DNA of 64,000 nucleotides, taken from the NCBI RefSeq assembly GCF_030053155.1, contig NZ_CP125640.1:4252001-4316000 (forward strand), read 5' to 3'. The notes beneath the pieces were generated by a model that was given only the letters and a program-made list of their open reading frames with translations, did not search any database and had not been told where the DNA came from. The stretch comes from Rhizobium sp. BT03. Its GTDB lineage: Bacteria; Pseudomonadota; Alphaproteobacteria; Rhizobiales; Rhizobiaceae. The position numbers and the translations under genes are program-made. Position 1 is the first letter of the stretch; every line of letters starts with the position of its first letter. This document shows positions 25,423-35,262 of this stretch, one piece after another.

Positions 25423-26388
25423 ATGGAAGGCGCCGCCCGGCGCCTTCGCATCCCGGATCTTCTGTCGACGGGCCGCTCGGTCGCGCAGCCGTCGGAGGCC
25501 GGGTTGAAGTCCGCCCACTTCAACAGGCCGTGGCTTGCCTTCGGCCTGGTCGCGCCGCAGCTGCTGATCCTGCTGTTCTTCTTTTTCATCCCGTCCTACA
25601 AGGCGCTGTCGCTCGCCTTCGTTCAGGTCGATCCCTTCGGCGGCACTGAGATTTTCGTCGGGCTCACGAATTTCTACAATCTGTTCGCAAGCCCGGAATA
25701 TCGCGGCAGCGCGCTGTTCACGCTCTGGTTCACCGTTGCCCAGAACGCCGCAACGCTTCTGCTTGCCGGTCTCTTTGCCTTTGCGACCGATTTCGTGATC
25801 AGGGGCAGGGGGATCTACAAGAGCATCATCCTGCTTCCCTATGCGATTGCGCCTGTCATATCGGGGGTGATCTGGGCCTTCCTGTTCAATCCGGCGGTGG
25901 GGCCGGTCGCGCAGCTTCTGCATGGGTTCGGCTTCGAATGGGACCCGAACCGGCGGCCTTTCGATGCGCAGCTTCTGGTGACGATCGCCTCGGTCTGGAA
26001 GAATGTCTGCTACGATTACATCTTTCTCGTCGCCGCCTTGCTGGCCGTGCCTGCCTCGCTGCTGGAGGCGGCAAAGCTCGATGGCGCAAGGCCCGTCCGG
26101 CGCTTCTTCACCATTTCGCTTCCCCTGATCTCGCCGACGATTTTCTTCCTCGTGGTGATGAACTTCGTCTACGGCCTGTTCGAAACCTTCGGCATCATCG
26201 ACGCGGTCACTCGCGGCGGTCCGGCGGGGGCGACGAACAGCCTGGTCTACAAGGTCTATCAGGATGGTTTCGTGCAGCTCGACCTCGGCTCGTCGGCCGC
26301 GCAATCGGTGCTTCTGATGCTGATCGCCATCCTCTTCACCATCGTTCAATTCCGCGCGCTCGAGCGCAAGGTCAATTACCAGGTGTAG
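25423..26388 (+). CDS. ugpA: ABC transporter permease, UgpA-like
   Basis: The 321-residue permease has six main hydrophobic helices and the EAA loop LEAAKLDGARPVRRFFTISL (about residue 212) that contacts the ATPase. It resembles UgpA. The start at 25423 lies 13 bases past the binding-protein stop with GGGAAAG upstream; an ATG at 25396 inside the upstream gene is possible. With UgpE-like protein it forms the inner-membrane pore. Confidence 0.85.
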   Translation: MEGAARRLRIPDLLSTGRSVAQPSEAGLKSAHFNRPWLAFGLVAPQLLILLFFFFIPSYKALSLAFVQVDPFGGTEIFVGLTNFYNLFASPEYRGSALFTLWFTVAQNAATLLLAGLFAFATDFVIRGRGIYKSIILLPYAIAPVISGVIWAFLFNPAVGPVAQLLHGFGFEWDPNRRPFDAQLLVTIASVWKNVCYDYIFLVAALLAVPASLLEAAKLDGARPVRRFFTISLPLISPTIFFLVVMNFVYGLFETFGIIDAVTRGGPAGATNSLVYKVYQDGFVQLDLGSSAAQSVLLMLIAILFTIVQFRALERKVNYQV

Positions 26389-26390
26389 CC

Positions 26391-27311
26391 ATGCCCGAAC
26401 GCCATCTCGGTCTTTCGATCTTCTGCCACGCCATATTGCTGATCGGCGCGGTTTTCGTCTGCCTGCCGCTCTATTTCGCCTTCGTCGCCGGCTCGCTGAC
26501 CTTGCAGGAGGTTCAGCAGGCGCCGTTTCCGGTGCTGCCGGGCTCGCATTTCTTCGAAAACCTGGCCGCCGCCTGGCAGCAGGGCGAGTTCTCCCAGCTG
26601 TTCCTGAATTCGATCATCGTCACCGCCGGCATCGTCGTCGGCAAGCTGGCGATCTCGCTGATCGCCGCGTTCGGCGTGACCTATTTCCGCTTCCCGTTCC
26701 GCATGACGGCGTTCTGGCTGATCTTCGTGTCGCTGATGCTGCCGGTCGAGGTCCGCATCATCCCGACCTATGAGGCGGTCGCCGATGCCGCCGGGCCGGT
26801 CCGCTGGCTGGCTGGCATCATCGGTCTTTCCGGCGTCGTCGAAGGGATGACGGGATACAGCATCGAAGCCTCGTTGAAATGGAACATGGTCAACAGCTAT
26901 GCCGGCCTGATCCTGCCGCTGATCGCCTCCGCCTCGGCAACCTTCCTGTTCCGGCAGTTCTTCCTGACCGTTCCCGACGAGCTTTGCGAGGCGGCCAAGC
27001 TCGACGGCGCCGGCCCCTTGAAGTTCTTCAAGGATATCCTGCTGCCGCTGTCGAGCGCCAATATCGCGGCGCTCTCGATCATCCTGTTTCTCTATGGCTG
27101 GAACCAGTATTTGTGGCCGCTGCTCTTCACCACCGACAAGGAGATGGGAACGGCGGTGCTCGGGCTGAAGCAGCTCGTTCCGGTCTCCGACTCCGCACCC
27201 GCCTGGAACATTGCGATGAGTGCCGCCCTGCTCGTCATGCTGCCGCCTGCGGCCGTCATTCTCTTCATGCAACGCTGGTTCACCAAGGGGCTGGTGGATT
27301 CAGGAAAGTAA
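26391..27311 (+). CDS. ugpE: ABC transporter permease, UgpE-like
   Basis: The 306-residue permease starts MPERHLGLSIFCHAILLIGA two bases after the ugpA-like stop and has the EAA loop CEAAKLDGAGPLKFFKDILL (about residue 199). A longer open frame starting at 25938 is only the shadow of the ugpA-like gene. There is an extra segment (AGIIGLSGVVEGMTGYSIEA) within the periplasmic part, seen also in UgpE proteins. Forms a heterodimer with the UgpA-like permease. Confidence 0.86.
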   Translation: MPERHLGLSIFCHAILLIGAVFVCLPLYFAFVAGSLTLQEVQQAPFPVLPGSHFFENLAAAWQQGEFSQLFLNSIIVTAGIVVGKLAISLIAAFGVTYFRFPFRMTAFWLIFVSLMLPVEVRIIPTYEAVADAAGPVRWLAGIIGLSGVVEGMTGYSIEASLKWNMVNSYAGLILPLIASASATFLFRQFFLTVPDELCEAAKLDGAGPLKFFKDILLPLSSANIAALSIILFLYGWNQYLWPLLFTTDKEMGTAVLGLKQLVPVSDSAPAWNIAMSAALLVMLPPAAVILFMQRWFTKGLVDSGK

Positions 27312-27339
27312 CACGCCGAATCTCAAGGATATTCAGACG

Positions 27340-28068
27340 ATGGTGCATATCATCGGCCACCGCGGTGGCCGCAATCTCTGGCCCGAAAACAGTCTTTCGG
27401 GCTTCCGCAAACTCGCGCAAATGCCGGTCGATGGCGTGGAGTTCGACATCCACCTGACGCGCTCGGGCGAAATGCTCGTCATTCACGACCCGACGCTCGA
27501 ACGCACGACCGATGCGCGCGGCCTCGTCGCCGACCTTGGCCCCGGAAAACATCGCGAAGTCAGCCTCAAGGGTAGCGACAGGGAGGTGATCCCGACCTTG
27601 GAAGAGGTGTTAGCTGTCTTCAAGGCCACGCCGCTCGAGCTTCATATCGAGCTGAAGACGCATGCGGATGGCACGCCTTACGAGGGGCTGGCCGCCAAGG
27701 CATTTGCCGCCGTCGAGCGGCTTGGTCTGACGGAGCGCTCGATCCTGACGAGTTTTCATCCCGAGGTGCTTGCCGATATCCGCAAAGCCACGCCCGGAAT
27801 TCGCACCCTGTCGTCCTTCGACGCCAAGTCGGCCGAGCGTCTCGGCCTTGCGAGCGGCCTCAGCCTGATGAAGCAATACTCGGATATCATCGCCGTCGAG
27901 AAGTCGCTGCTTCAGGCGAAGTGGGACGAGATCACCAAGCTCGTGCCGCTCGACCGGCTCGGCGCCTGGGTTCCGAACGAAATGAGCGATCTCGAATACT
28001 GGCTCGCCAAACCGATCCGGCAGATCACCACGGACCGGCCGGATCTCGCCCTGCAGGCGCGGAGGTGA
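27340..28068 (+). CDS. ugpQ: Glycerophosphodiester phosphodiesterase
   Basis: The 242-residue protein has the GDPD signature: IIGHRGGRNLWPENSLSGF (His-Arg and Glu-Asn at the start), EFDIHLTRSGEMLVIHDPTL (Glu-Asp and the second His) and LHIELKTHADGTPYEG. It hydrolyses glycerophosphodiesters to glycerol-3-phosphate and an alcohol. There is no signal peptide, so it acts in the cytoplasm after uptake by the adjacent ABC importer, like UgpQ. The chosen ATG is at the family start; the upstream frame to 27220 overlaps ugpE and is not used. AAGGA lies 11 bases upstream. Confidence 0.9.
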   Translation: MVHIIGHRGGRNLWPENSLSGFRKLAQMPVDGVEFDIHLTRSGEMLVIHDPTLERTTDARGLVADLGPGKHREVSLKGSDREVIPTLEEVLAVFKATPLELHIELKTHADGTPYEGLAAKAFAAVERLGLTERSILTSFHPEVLADIRKATPGIRTLSSFDAKSAERLGLASGLSLMKQYSDIIAVEKSLLQAKWDEITKLVPLDRLGAWVPNEMSDLEYWLAKPIRQITTDRPDLALQARR

Positions 28069-28071
28069 GGC

Positions 28072-28788
28072 ATGCTCGATAGCCGCATCGATCATCTGGG
28101 CATGCGAGGCGCCATGGACAGCATCGACCTCGTGATCTTCGATTGCGACGGCGTGCTGATCGACAGCGAGCCGATCGCCAGCCGTACGCTGGCCGAAACG
28201 CTGCAGGGCGCCGGCATTGCGATCAGCGCGGCGGAGGCCCATGTCAAATTCACCGGCAATTCGGAAAGCATCATCGCCGAAATGTGCCGGCGCGAATATG
28301 GTATCGCCGACGTCGCCGCGCTGTTCGAGCGGTGGCATCATCATCTGTTCGAGGAATTCGCGCGCTCGCTGACGCCGATTGCCGGCATTGCCGAGGTCGT
28401 CAACAGGCTCGACCGTCCGAAATGCGTCGCATCGAACAGCACGATGCGGCGGCTGCGCAACAGCCTGGGCAAGCTCGATCTCTGGAGCGCCTTCGGCGAG
28501 AGTGTCTTCAGCGCCGAAGCTGTCTCGCGGCCGAAGCCGGCCCCCGATCTGCTGCTGCATTGCGCCGAGCGTTTCCGGGCCCGTCCGGGCAAGTCAGTCA
28601 TGATCGACGACAGCGTTCACGGCGTGGCGGCGGCACTCGCCGCAGGCATGACGGCCATCGGATTCGTCGATCCGGCCGATCCGAGGCCCGGCCGCCGCGC
28701 GGTGCTCGATGCCGCCGGAGCCGCCGCCGTCGCGACAGGGGCAGGGGAACTCACCGCCATTCTGGAAAATGTCGGAGGAAGGCTGTGA
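28072..28788 (+). CDS. HAD-family phosphatase (subfamily IA)
   Basis: The 238-residue protein has motif I DLVIFDCDGVLIDSEPIASR (the nucleophile Asp and the +2 Asp), motif II region KCVASNSTMRRLRNSLGK, motif III Lys in SRPKPAPDLLLH and motif IV VMIDDSVHGVAAALAAGMT. This is the phosphoglycolate-phosphatase/beta-phosphoglucomutase group. In this operon it probably removes phosphate from a small sugar or polyol phosphate, before or after the GDPD step; the specificity is unknown. GGAGGTGAGG just before the ATG fixes the start, three bases after the GDPD stop. Confidence 0.87.
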   Translation: MLDSRIDHLGMRGAMDSIDLVIFDCDGVLIDSEPIASRTLAETLQGAGIAISAAEAHVKFTGNSESIIAEMCRREYGIADVAALFERWHHHLFEEFARSLTPIAGIAEVVNRLDRPKCVASNSTMRRLRNSLGKLDLWSAFGESVFSAEAVSRPKPAPDLLLHCAERFRARPGKSVMIDDSVHGVAAALAAGMTAIGFVDPADPRPGRRAVLDAAGAAAVATGAGELTAILENVGGRL

Positions 28789-28903
28789 CGGCGAGCTCGC
28801 CAGCGCGTGCTCGCCTTGCCATGTCGCCGCGACCGCGTAATGTCAGCGTCCCCGGCCGCAGCTGCCCATCAACCCGATCCCTGGCGATCTGAAACGAGAG
28901 ACC

Positions 28904-30535
28904 ATGAGCGACACATCTCATACCCCGGAAGCGGATGCCAAATATGTCATCGGCGTCGATGTCGGCACCGGCAGCGCCCGGGCGGGCCTGTTCGATATGG
29001 CCGGCAGCATGCTTGCCTCCGCCAAGCGGAATATCAGCCTGTTTCATGAAGCCGGTTCCATCGTCGAGCAATCGAGCAGCGAGATCTGGCGCGCCGTTTG
29101 CGCGGCCGTGCGGGAGGCGGTTGCCGCAGCCGGCGTCGATCCGGCTTCGGTGGTCGGGCTCGGCTTCGACGCCACCTGCTCGCTCGTCGTTCTCGGCGAA
29201 GGCGGCAGGCCGCTGCCCGTCGGGCCTTCGGAAGATCCGGACCGGGACATCATCGTGTGGATGGACCACCGCGCCGTCCCGCAGGCCGAGCGCATCAACG
29301 CCTTCGGGCATGATGTGCTGCGCTATGTCGGCGGCCGCATCTCGCCCGAGATGGAGACGCCCAAGCTTCTCTGGCTCAGGGAAAACCGCCCCCAGGTGTT
29401 CGATGCCGCCTGGCAATTCTTCGACCTTGCGGATTTCCTCACCTGGCGGGCGACCGGCGACCTCTCGCGTTCGACCTGCACCGTCACCTGCAAGTGGACC
29501 TATCTCGCCCATGAAAAGCGCTGGGACAGCAGCTATTTCCATCAGATCGGCCTCGGCGTGCTGGCGGACGAAGGTTTTGCCCGCATCGGCACGTCCATTG
29601 TCGAGCCAGGTTCGACGCTCGGTGAGGGACTGACCGCCGCAGCGGCCGAAGAGCTCGGCCTGGTGCCGGGCACAGCCGTAGCGGCCGGGCTGATTGATGC
29701 CCATGCCGGCGGCGTCGGAACCGTCGGCGCCGATCCGCAGGCCAATCTTGCCTATGTTTTCGGGACGTCCTCCTGCACGATGACCTCGACCGCGGAACCG
29801 TCTTTCGTTTCCGGTGTCTGGGGACCTTACTATTCGGCGATGGTGCCGGGGCTCTGGCTGAACGAGGGTGGCCAGAGTGCCGCCGGCGCGGCGATCGATC
29901 AGCTCCTTTCCTTCCATCCGGCGGCCGGCGAGGCGAGGGAGCTTGCGACGAGCGCGGGCGTCGCGCTGCCGGTCCTGCTTGCCGACATGGCCGCCGGCAA
30001 GGCAGGCCACTCTTCCGATGCAGTCAAGCTGGCGGCCGGGCTGCATGTCGTTCCCGAGTTCCTCGGCAACCGCGCACCCTTTGCCGATCCGCATGCCCGG
30101 GCTGTTATCGCCGGTCTCGGCATGGAGCGGGATGTCGACAGCCTGGTTTCGCTCTACATCGCCGGGCTTTGCGGCATCGGCTACGGCCTCCGGCAGATCA
30201 TCGAAACGCAGGCCGAGGCGGGCGTCAGCGTCGAAAACATCGTCATCAGCGGTGGCGCCGGCCAGCACGATTTCGTCCGTCAGGTGCTCGCCGATGCGAG
30301 CGGCAAGCCGGTGGTGGCCACGAAGGCCGAGGAGCCGGTGCTGCTCGGGGCGGCCATCCTCGGGGCCGTCGCCGGCCGCCAATTTGCCGATGTGCGCGCG
30401 GCGATGAGCGAACTCACCAGGGTGGAAACGCGTTTTCAGCCGTCCGAGGGTGAGATTTCAGATCTCCAACGCAAGCGTTACGAAGCCTTCAAGGAGCTTC
30501 AGACGCTGGCGCGCAAGCTTCGCGGCGATGGCTGA
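28904..30535 (+). CDS. FGGY-family carbohydrate kinase, D-ribulokinase type
   Basis: The 543-residue protein is a full FGGY kinase: N-terminal ATP-binding GVDVGTGSARAGLFD, then GLGFDATCSLVVL, IIVWMDHRAVPQAERI, YVGGRISPEMETPKLLWLRE, FFDLADFLTWRATGD, CKWTYLAHEK, GTSSCTM, GPYYSAMVPGLWLNEGGQSA and late VISGGAGQHDFV. These match the D-ribulokinase (FGGY/Ydr109c) group, which phosphorylates D-ribulose to D-ribulose 5-phosphate. It closes the Ugp-like operon, 115 bases after the HAD gene, hinting that the imported compound yields ribulose or that the kinase salvages it. Confidence 0.9.
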   Translation: MSDTSHTPEADAKYVIGVDVGTGSARAGLFDMAGSMLASAKRNISLFHEAGSIVEQSSSEIWRAVCAAVREAVAAAGVDPASVVGLGFDATCSLVVLGEGGRPLPVGPSEDPDRDIIVWMDHRAVPQAERINAFGHDVLRYVGGRISPEMETPKLLWLRENRPQVFDAAWQFFDLADFLTWRATGDLSRSTCTVTCKWTYLAHEKRWDSSYFHQIGLGVLADEGFARIGTSIVEPGSTLGEGLTAAAAEELGLVPGTAVAAGLIDAHAGGVGTVGADPQANLAYVFGTSSCTMTSTAEPSFVSGVWGPYYSAMVPGLWLNEGGQSAAGAAIDQLLSFHPAAGEARELATSAGVALPVLLADMAAGKAGHSSDAVKLAAGLHVVPEFLGNRAPFADPHARAVIAGLGMERDVDSLVSLYIAGLCGIGYGLRQIIETQAEAGVSVENIVISGGAGQHDFVRQVLADASGKPVVATKAEEPVLLGAAILGAVAGRQFADVRAAMSELTRVETRFQPSEGEISDLQRKRYEAFKELQTLARKLRGDG

Positions 30536-30562
30536 CATTGCTGCACGACAAACGTCTCGGGG

Positions 30563-31021
30563 CTAATTGTTGATGGCGATGATCGCCCAATGGCTCTCGT
30601 CACATGCGTTGTCGTCGCAGACCGCGCCCATCCAGACCGCGCCGTTGGCGAGCATGACGCCCTCGCTGCTGACGAAGAGATCCTGATATTGCTGGCGGCC
30701 GACGGCGCGGCGGGTCTCCGGCGTCACCAGGTCGTCGAAATTCTCGACGAAATCCTCGGCGTTCTCGACATCATAGGTCTCGCCATTCGCCTTCACGCTT
30801 AGCGGATATTCGGCAAGGCCGGCGATGGTCTCGGCGTCGCCTGAACGCATCGCCACAACGAGCTGGCGCAGCGGCCGGTCGAAGCCCGCGGCATCGCCGT
30901 GCAGTTCCTCGATGCGGTCGTAGACCTCGTTGTCCGCCTGCGCGGCGGCGCGACCGGCGAAGGGCGTCGTGGCCAGGAGCATCGCCCCGGCCAGGAGAAG
31001 GGCAGCAGAAAGGCGCGACAT
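30563..31021 (-). CDS. Secreted hypothetical protein, NTF2-like size
   Basis: The 152-residue protein has a clear signal peptide (MSRLSAALLLAGAMLLATTP, cleavage near AAAQA at about residue 28). The mature part (VYDRIEELHGDAAGFDRPLR, then QLVVAMRSGDAETIAGLAEY and, near the end, VWMGAVCDDNACDESHWAII) has the length and helix-strand order of an NTF2-like domain, with one possible disulfide (CDDNAC). The gene is convergent with the kinase gene, ending 27 bases after it. Function unknown. Confidence 0.7.
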   Translation of the reverse strand: MSRLSAALLLAGAMLLATTPFAGRAAAQADNEVYDRIEELHGDAAGFDRPLRQLVVAMRSGDAETIAGLAEYPLSVKANGETYDVENAEDFVENFDDLVTPETRRAVGRQQYQDLFVSSEGVMLANGAVWMGAVCDDNACDESHWAIIAINN

Positions 31022-31171
31022 GGAGGCTCCGGCAAATGACGTTCCGCAGCATTATGCAATCCCGATGGGTGCCCGCCTATCCAATTCTGGTGCCGCGCCG
31101 GTCTTTCCCGTATAAAAATCTGCCGGGCCTGCTTGACGGCTCGAACGGTTTGTCGCATAAACCTCACGAAC

Positions 31172-31187
31172 CGTACCGTACGGTACG
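31172..31187. promoter_or_regulatory. Perfect 16-base palindrome upstream of the TetR-type gene
   Basis: CGTACCGTACGGTACG reads identically on both strands and ends four bases before the ATG at 31191. TetR-family repressors bind such dyads, so this is a likely self-operator. Confidence 0.65.
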
Positions 31188-31205
31188 TATATGGGAGCCG
31201 TGACC

Positions 31206-31856
31206 GTGTCCGTCGATACCGCAGAGCCGAGCGAATTTTCGCCGCGCCAGAACGCCGTTCTGGAACAGGCGCTGCGGCTGCTCGTCGATGGCGGCGAGAA
31301 GGCGCTGACGACCTCGGGGGTGGCGCGCGCCGCCAATTGCTCGAAGGAAAGCCTCTACAAGTGGTTCGGCGACCGTGACGGCCTGCTGTCGGCGATGATC
31401 GCCTATCAGGCGAGCAAGGTGCGCACCTTCGAGCGCAACGGCGAGCGGCTGACGGCGGCGAGCCTGCACGACCATGTGGTCATCTTCGCGCGCGACCTGC
31501 TCGAGGTGCTGGCCGGCGATGTCTCGCTGGCGCTGAACCGGCTGGCGATCGGCCAGTCCCATCGCGACGGTTCGAAGCTCGGCAAGCTGCTGCTGGAGCG
31601 CGGCCGCCGCCAGATCGACCGGCGCGCAATGGCGCTGATCGATGCCGGCAAGAGGGCGGGGCTGCTGCGCTTTGCCGATGCCGACGAGGCCTATCATACG
31701 CTATACGGCCTTGTGGTCTCCGACCTGCATGTGCGCATGCTGCTCGGGGAGCCCGGCCTCAAGGATACCGCGCGCCAGGCGGAGAAGGCGGTGACCGCCT
31801 TCCTCCGGCTCTACGGCACGGAAAAGGTACTGGCGGAGATGCCGGCTCTCGGCTGA
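31206..31856 (+). CDS. TetR-family transcriptional regulator upstream of ilvC
   Basis: About 216 residues. The HTH is ALTTSGVARAANCSKESLYK with WFGDRDGLLSAMI following (about residues 33-65); the C-terminal domain is helical (ALNRLAIGQSHRD and LLERGRRQIDRRAMALID). Start choice: an ATG at 31191 lies against the palindrome and has no Shine-Dalgarno; the GTG at 31206 has GGGAG at 31193-31197, eight bases upstream, and is preferred. The codirectional ilvC starts 51 bases later, but both probably have their own promoters. Target and ligand unknown. Confidence 0.8.
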   Translation: MSVDTAEPSEFSPRQNAVLEQALRLLVDGGEKALTTSGVARAANCSKESLYKWFGDRDGLLSAMIAYQASKVRTFERNGERLTAASLHDHVVIFARDLLEVLAGDVSLALNRLAIGQSHRDGSKLGKLLLERGRRQIDRRAMALIDAGKRAGLLRFADADEAYHTLYGLVVSDLHVRMLLGEPGLKDTARQAEKAVTAFLRLYGTEKVLAEMPALG

Positions 31857-31870
31857 TTTCGCTGTAATGA

Positions 31871-32926
<1,056 letters not shown>

Positions 32927-32933
32927 GCGATTT

Positions 32934-32982
32934 ACCGAGCGCGCCGCACGAGCATTGGGTTCGCGCGGCGCGCTCGGTTTTA
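32934..32982 (+). terminator. Strong intrinsic terminator of ilvC
   Basis: Fourteen-base perfect arms ACCGAGCGCGCCGC / GCGGCGCGCTCGGT, loop of 17 bases, followed by TTTTA. It begins eight bases after the ilvC stop. Confidence 0.9.
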
Positions 32983-33025
32983 GGCATGTCATCTCCCAAA
33001 ACGCTACATGGTGCCTAGGTAGGAC

Positions 33026-33973
33026 CTACTCGCCGTTGCTCCGAATGCGAGTCTTGCCAGCCGCATCCGGATGGTTCTTCATGTGATCGATGAAGGCGCG
33101 TAGTTTCGGTGTCATTTGCCGATGGCCGGGATAATAGAGAAATACGCCTGGCGTCTTCGGCGCGAATGATGCAAGCACCTCGATGAGCTTTCCCGTTCTG
33201 ATCTGTTCGACGGCGATCGGCTCGGGCACCTGGGCCAGGCCCATCCCCTCGAGGGCTGCGCCGAGCATTGTCGGGAAGTCGTGAGTAATAAGCGGCCCCG
33301 CGACGGCGATCTCGATGACGCGGCCATTGTCGTCGAGCGACCACCGCGCGAGCGCACCATTGGAACGGCGTATTCTGAGGCATGCATGGTGACGCAGGTC
33401 GTCCGGGCACGCTGGCAGATCCCGGTTGGAGAAATAGATCGGGCTCCCGACAACGATGAACCGAAACGGCGGCGTCAGCCGAACCGCGATCATGTCGGCA
33501 TCGATGAACTGGCCCATCCTCATCCCTGCATCAAAGCCTTCGATCGCGAGGTCGACCAGCTTCTCGCTGACGGCGATCTCCACCTCAATCTCGGGATAAG
33601 CTTGGGAAAAGGACGCAATCAGCGGCTCGATGAGGACCGGGACAACGGCGCGCGGCACCGAGAGGCGCAGCCGCCCGGCCGGTCGTTGTCCAAGCTCATG
33701 CGCGACGGCGCTTGCGGCGATCAGCTCTTCGAAGGCCGGTTTTGCACGCGAAAGGAAACGCTCGCCGGCTTCCGTCAGCCCTACGCTACGCGTCGTTCGG
33801 ATGAACAGGGCTGTGCCGATCCGCGCCTCCAGCGTGCGCACGGCCTGGCTGATCGCGGAGGGAGTGACGCCGAGTTCCGCCGCTGCCCGACGAAAGCTGC
33901 GGTGCTGGGCAACGCTGAGGAATGCCTCCACCCCGTCGAGCGCGCCCTGCCTAACTGTGAAGTTCTGCTTCAT
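33026..33973 (-). CDS. LysR-family transcriptional regulator
   Basis: The 315-residue protein has the standard N-terminal HTH (FLSVAQHRSFRRAAAELGVT, then PSAISQAVRTLEARIGTALF) and a periplasmic-binding-like effector domain (RLRLSVPRAVVPVLIEPLIA). It is divergent from the membrane-protein gene 84 bases away, a typical LysR arrangement, so that gene is the most likely target. The inducer is unknown. Confidence 0.88.
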   Translation of the reverse strand: MKQNFTVRQGALDGVEAFLSVAQHRSFRRAAAELGVTPSAISQAVRTLEARIGTALFIRTTRSVGLTEAGERFLSRAKPAFEELIAASAVAHELGQRPAGRLRLSVPRAVVPVLIEPLIASFSQAYPEIEVEIAVSEKLVDLAIEGFDAGMRMGQFIDADMIAVRLTPPFRFIVVGSPIYFSNRDLPACPDDLRHHACLRIRRSNGALARWSLDDNGRVIEIAVAGPLITHDFPTMLGAALEGMGLAQVPEPIAVEQIRTGKLIEVLASFAPKTPGVFLYYPGHRQMTPKLRAFIDHMKNHPDAAGKTRIRSNGE

Positions 33974-34057
33974 GCCCTGTCCATATTATCCCGAATGGTC
34001 GCTCGGTATAAGCGGCCGTATATTGCGCTGGAAACCAGCAGCCCGACAGGAGGCAAA

Positions 34058-34582
34058 ATGTCCCCGGCCGCCATCTTCCAGCTTCACCTTCTGCTCGGCT
34101 ACGTCGCGTGGCTGCTTTGCATCGGCGTCTATGTCTTGCCCCGGCTCAAGTCGGTGGACCGCGCCGGGGCGCAGCGGGCCATCGCAACGCTCCATAGCTT
34201 CCGCTTTTTTGGTCTCGTCTTCATCCTTCCCGGCGTCGCCGGTCCCGATCTGCCGTCCGGCTTTGCCGTTACGGCCGCCTATGGCGATCTTGCTGCTGGG
34301 CTGCTGGCCATGCTGGCGCTGATCTCGTTCCGCATCCGCCCACTGTTCTGGCTGCTCGTCGTTGCCTTCAATCTCGTGGGCACCGGTGATCTGGTCATCG
34401 ACTATTATCACGGCGCCCAGTCCGGCCTGCCTGTCTTGGCGGGGCAGCTAGGCGCAGCCTATGTGGTCGTGATCGTCTACGTTCCGTCGCTGATGATCAC
34501 ACATATGATTGCGTTCTATTTGCTCGTCACCCGGCAGCCCATGACCGCTCAAGCCCATCGCGGCCATCCTGTTGCCAACTGA
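34058..34582 (+). CDS. Small polytopic membrane protein
   Basis: The 174-residue protein begins at an ATG with AGGAGG five bases upstream and has about five hydrophobic helices (FQLHLLLGYVAWLLCIGVYV, then GLVFILPGVAGPDL, LAAGLLAMLALISF, LFWLLVVAFNLVG and VVVIVYVPSLMITHMIAFYL). The start upstream at 33281 in the same frame is a shadow of the LysR gene. No family was recognised. It is divergent from the LysR regulator and is probably its target. Confidence 0.75.
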   Translation: MSPAAIFQLHLLLGYVAWLLCIGVYVLPRLKSVDRAGAQRAIATLHSFRFFGLVFILPGVAGPDLPSGFAVTAAYGDLAAGLLAMLALISFRIRPLFWLLVVAFNLVGTGDLVIDYYHGAQSGLPVLAGQLGAAYVVVIVYVPSLMITHMIAFYLLVTRQPMTAQAHRGHPVAN

Positions 34583-34654
34583 CCGGCCAGGACAGGCTGA
34601 CATTGTTTCGTGAGGTGATTCCGCGCTTTGGGCGATATGCAACAAGCTGCTGCA

Positions 34655-34682
34655 GTTAAAGGCCGGGGCTTCGGCCTTTAAC
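34655..34682. terminator. Hairpin shared by convergent gene ends
   Basis: Ten-base arms GTTAAAGGCC / GGCCTTTAAC with an eight-base loop lie between the membrane-protein gene and the methyltransferase gene; the methyltransferase stop codon is inside one arm. Likely a bidirectional terminator, though T-runs are short. Confidence 0.6.
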
Positions 34683-35262
34683 GTTCCGCGCTCACGGTCA
34701 GCCAGCGGGTCGGCTTGCCGTCATAGCCGCCGCCGTCGCTTTCCTCGATGGCGAGGTTTTGCCAGCCGCCTTTGGTCAAAAGCGCCGACAGCCATTCGCG
34801 TGAGGGGTAGTTGTAGTAGCGCCCGAAGCCGTCATGGCCTTCCGCTTCTCCCGCCTTGAAAGTTGCGTGAAGGAGGCCGCTGATTTTCAGCGCCCGGCGG
34901 ATGCGGGCGAAGACGTCGGGCAGTTCAGGCCTCGGGACGTGGAGAAGGCTCGCATGCGCCCAGACGCCGTCGAAGGCGCTGTCGGCGTCGAGTTCGTGGA
35001 ACCGCATGACCTTGACCGGCCTGCCGATCAGCGCTTCCGCCTGTCTGGCAAGCTCGGCGGAGCCATCCGTCGGTGTCACGTCGAAACTGTGCGACAGCAT
35101 GTAGGCGCTGTCCTGGCCGCCACCGCAGCCGAGTTCGAGGATAGCGCCACCCGGTGTTATGCCGGCGAGGAAGGCATCGAGCTGCTGCTTCGGCAGGCTG
35201 CGCGCCCGGTTGGCGTATGTCTCGGCGTTTTCTTCGTAAAAGGCGGAGGTGTCACGAGGCAT
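34678..35262 (-). CDS. SAM-dependent methyltransferase overlapping the parE-like gene
   Basis: The 194-residue class I methyltransferase has motif I AILELGCGGGQDSAYML (about residues 40-56), an acidic residue after the second strand (DVTPTDGSAELA), DGVWAHASLLHVP, and ISGLLHATFKAG. It resembles the small Methyltransf_11/TehB-like enzymes acting on small molecules. The start at 35262 falls inside the end of the parE-like gene (11-base overlap), with no good Shine-Dalgarno, so translation is probably coupled to it. The substrate is unknown. The upstream part of the open frame (to 35526) is antisense-like shadow of the toxin gene. Confidence 0.82.
   Translation of the reverse strand: MPRDTSAFYEENAETYANRARSLPKQQLDAFLAGITPGGAILELGCGGGQDSAYMLSHSFDVTPTDGSAELARQAEALIGRPVKVMRFHELDADSAFDGVWAHASLLHVPRPELPDVFARIRRALKISGLLHATFKAGEAEGHDGFGRYYNYPSREWLSALLTKGGWQNLAIEESDGGGYDGKPTRWLTVSAER

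Noticed and set aside
28751..30382. 543-residue open frame antisense to the FGGY kinase gene
   Set aside because: High GC produces long antisense frames; this one lacks any family pattern, whereas the plus strand is a complete kinase.
33281..34057. Upstream extension of the small membrane protein
   Set aside because: It lies antisense to the LysR gene; the real start at 34058 has AGGAGG.
34058..34582. Membrane protein as a member of a named family
   Set aside because: The helix pattern is clear, but no motif could be tied to a family without a search.
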